A stretch of 18,150 nucleotides of DNA from the NCBI GenBank assembly GCA_002368865.1, contig DFDT01000001.1, positions 1 to 18,150 on the forward strand, read 5' to 3'. This document shows, in pieces, positions 17,542 through 18,150 of this stretch. Below the pieces are notes generated by a model. It worked only from the letters and a program-made list of their open reading frames with translations. It did no database searches and was not told where the DNA came from. The stretch comes from Lachnospiraceae bacterium UBA3821 (GTDB taxonomy: Bacteria > Bacillota > Clostridia > Lachnospirales > Lachnospiraceae). The stretch's first letter is position 1; every line of letters starts with the position of its first letter. Made by a program: the position numbers and the translations under genes.

Positions 17542-18150
17542 TCACGCTTTTCTTCTCTGCTTTTCGCCTTCTCCCGCAGATGCATAGACTGCCGCTACAA
17601 TCTCCGGATCCTCTCCCAAAAATTCTGCGATTTCGTCCACTGTACGCCCTTTGGCTTTGTTCTGGCTAACCAACTCAACTATATGATTTGCCTTGCCCTC
17701 TTGTCTGCCCTCTTGTCTGCCCTCCTCCCTGACATACTCATCCTCAGCCCAGCGATCGCGCCTCTCCTTCAAGCTCTGTTCGAAACTCCAGCGCAGCGCC
17801 CGGGGCAGGCTCAGACGCTCCAGCACCTCTACCGCTTGAAATAACCCTGCACTAATGCTTTTGATCATTCCTAATTCCTCCTTCGTCTGCGCATTGAATA
17901 GCTGAATCCAGCCATCCACAGGATCTTCTCCGAACAGTTTCTTTTTCAACTCAACGATATGCATTTCAAAAAGATCCGTCAATTCTCTTCCTTGCTTATC
18001 TTTCAAAGTGTATACCGTGTGATACTCCGTTCCAGACACCAGATTAAAGTCCAAAATGCTGATTGTGATGCACCTTTTCAGCTTGTCATAATTTTCTCCG
18101 ACCCACAAATCGTCCGTATACAAATGTGCCAGATCCAATATTCCGAGCTT
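17542..18150 (-). CDS. PD-(D/E)XK (Rpn/PDDEXK_2) family transposase-like nuclease, 5' end outside window
   Basis: The frame is open to the window edge, so at least 203 residues of the C-terminal part are seen and the true start lies beyond 18150. The block GENYDKLKRCITISILDFNL and the following acidic strands match the PDDEXK_2 group of Rpn-like proteins, common and multi-copy in Lachnospiraceae. The nuclease acids normally lie just upstream of what is visible. Further on come a long helical part, a tandem EGRQ EGRQ EGK repeat coded by two 12-base units (about 17698-17721), and a helix with DEIAEFLGEDPEIVAAVYA. This C-terminal design resembles the Rpn gene at 6850-7869, though the two differ in sequence. 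Function in transfer or recombination is inferred from the family. Confidence 0.78.
   Translation of the reverse strand, partial: KLGILDLAHLYTDDLWVGENYDKLKRCITISILDFNLVSGTEYHTVYTLKDKQGRELTDLFEMHIVELKKKLFGEDPVDGWIQLFNAQTKEELGMIKSISAGLFQAVEVLERLSLPRALRWSFEQSLKERRDRWAEDEYVREEGRQEGRQEGKANHIVELVSQNKAKGRTVDEIAEFLGEDPEIVAAVYASAGEGEKQRRKA

Noticed and set aside
1..18150. tRNA, rRNA, CRISPR array, phage or known defence genes
   Set aside because: No clover-leaf, rRNA-like stretch, regular repeat-spacer pattern or recognisable phage or defence protein was seen on either strand by reading.

Overview
The window looks like an accessory part of the genome of a pectin-using, Gram-positive Clostridia species, most likely Lachnospiraceae. 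The reasons are strong AGGAGG-type ribosome sites, a large Big2-containing surface pectinase with a lysine/arginine-rich membrane anchor, a hybrid kinase of the NMSHDIRTP type, and Rpn-family PD-(D/E)XK genes with EGxx repeats. This is inference from gene content; no species can be named. Nearly everything is on the minus strand. The only plus-strand gene is a decayed transposase.

Right to left in transcription order, 6774 to 1 is a probable four-gene operon for a surface glycan. A promoter covered by a 9-bp dyad (6740-6774) is followed by a sialyltransferase-like glycosyltransferase (5589-6725), an ABC exporter/flippase (3828-5582), a GT2 glycosyltransferase (2809-3831) and a gene that runs off the left edge (1-2768). 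Spacings are 6 bp, a 4-bp overlap and 40 bp. The last gene is the most unusual item: a complete APC-type amino-acid permease fused in one uninterrupted reading frame to two further membrane helices, a histidine kinase and a receiver domain. It looks like a transporter-receptor that could tie nutrient uptake to signalling.

From 6775 to 8164 lies a self-contained unit: an Rpn-family nuclease gene (6850-7869) whose ribosome site can be hidden by a leader hairpin, flanked on both sides by hairpin terminators sharing the same 29-bp core, loop included.

From 8165 to 15967 is one gene of 2600 codons for a secreted, membrane-anchored pectinase with both a pectin methylesterase (CE8) and a PL9 pectate lyase, joined by Big/Ig-like domains and two related beta-sandwich-like modules. 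De-esterification by CE8 makes the substrate that PL9 cleaves, so the two activities fit in series on one chain. The gene is visibly more AT-rich than the glycan operon.

Upstream of it, about 16100-17500 is a remnant of an IS1634-like insertion sequence with a frameshift, stop codons and a large internal deletion. At the right edge is a second Rpn/PDDEXK family gene, cut by the window end. No tRNA, rRNA or CRISPR array was seen.
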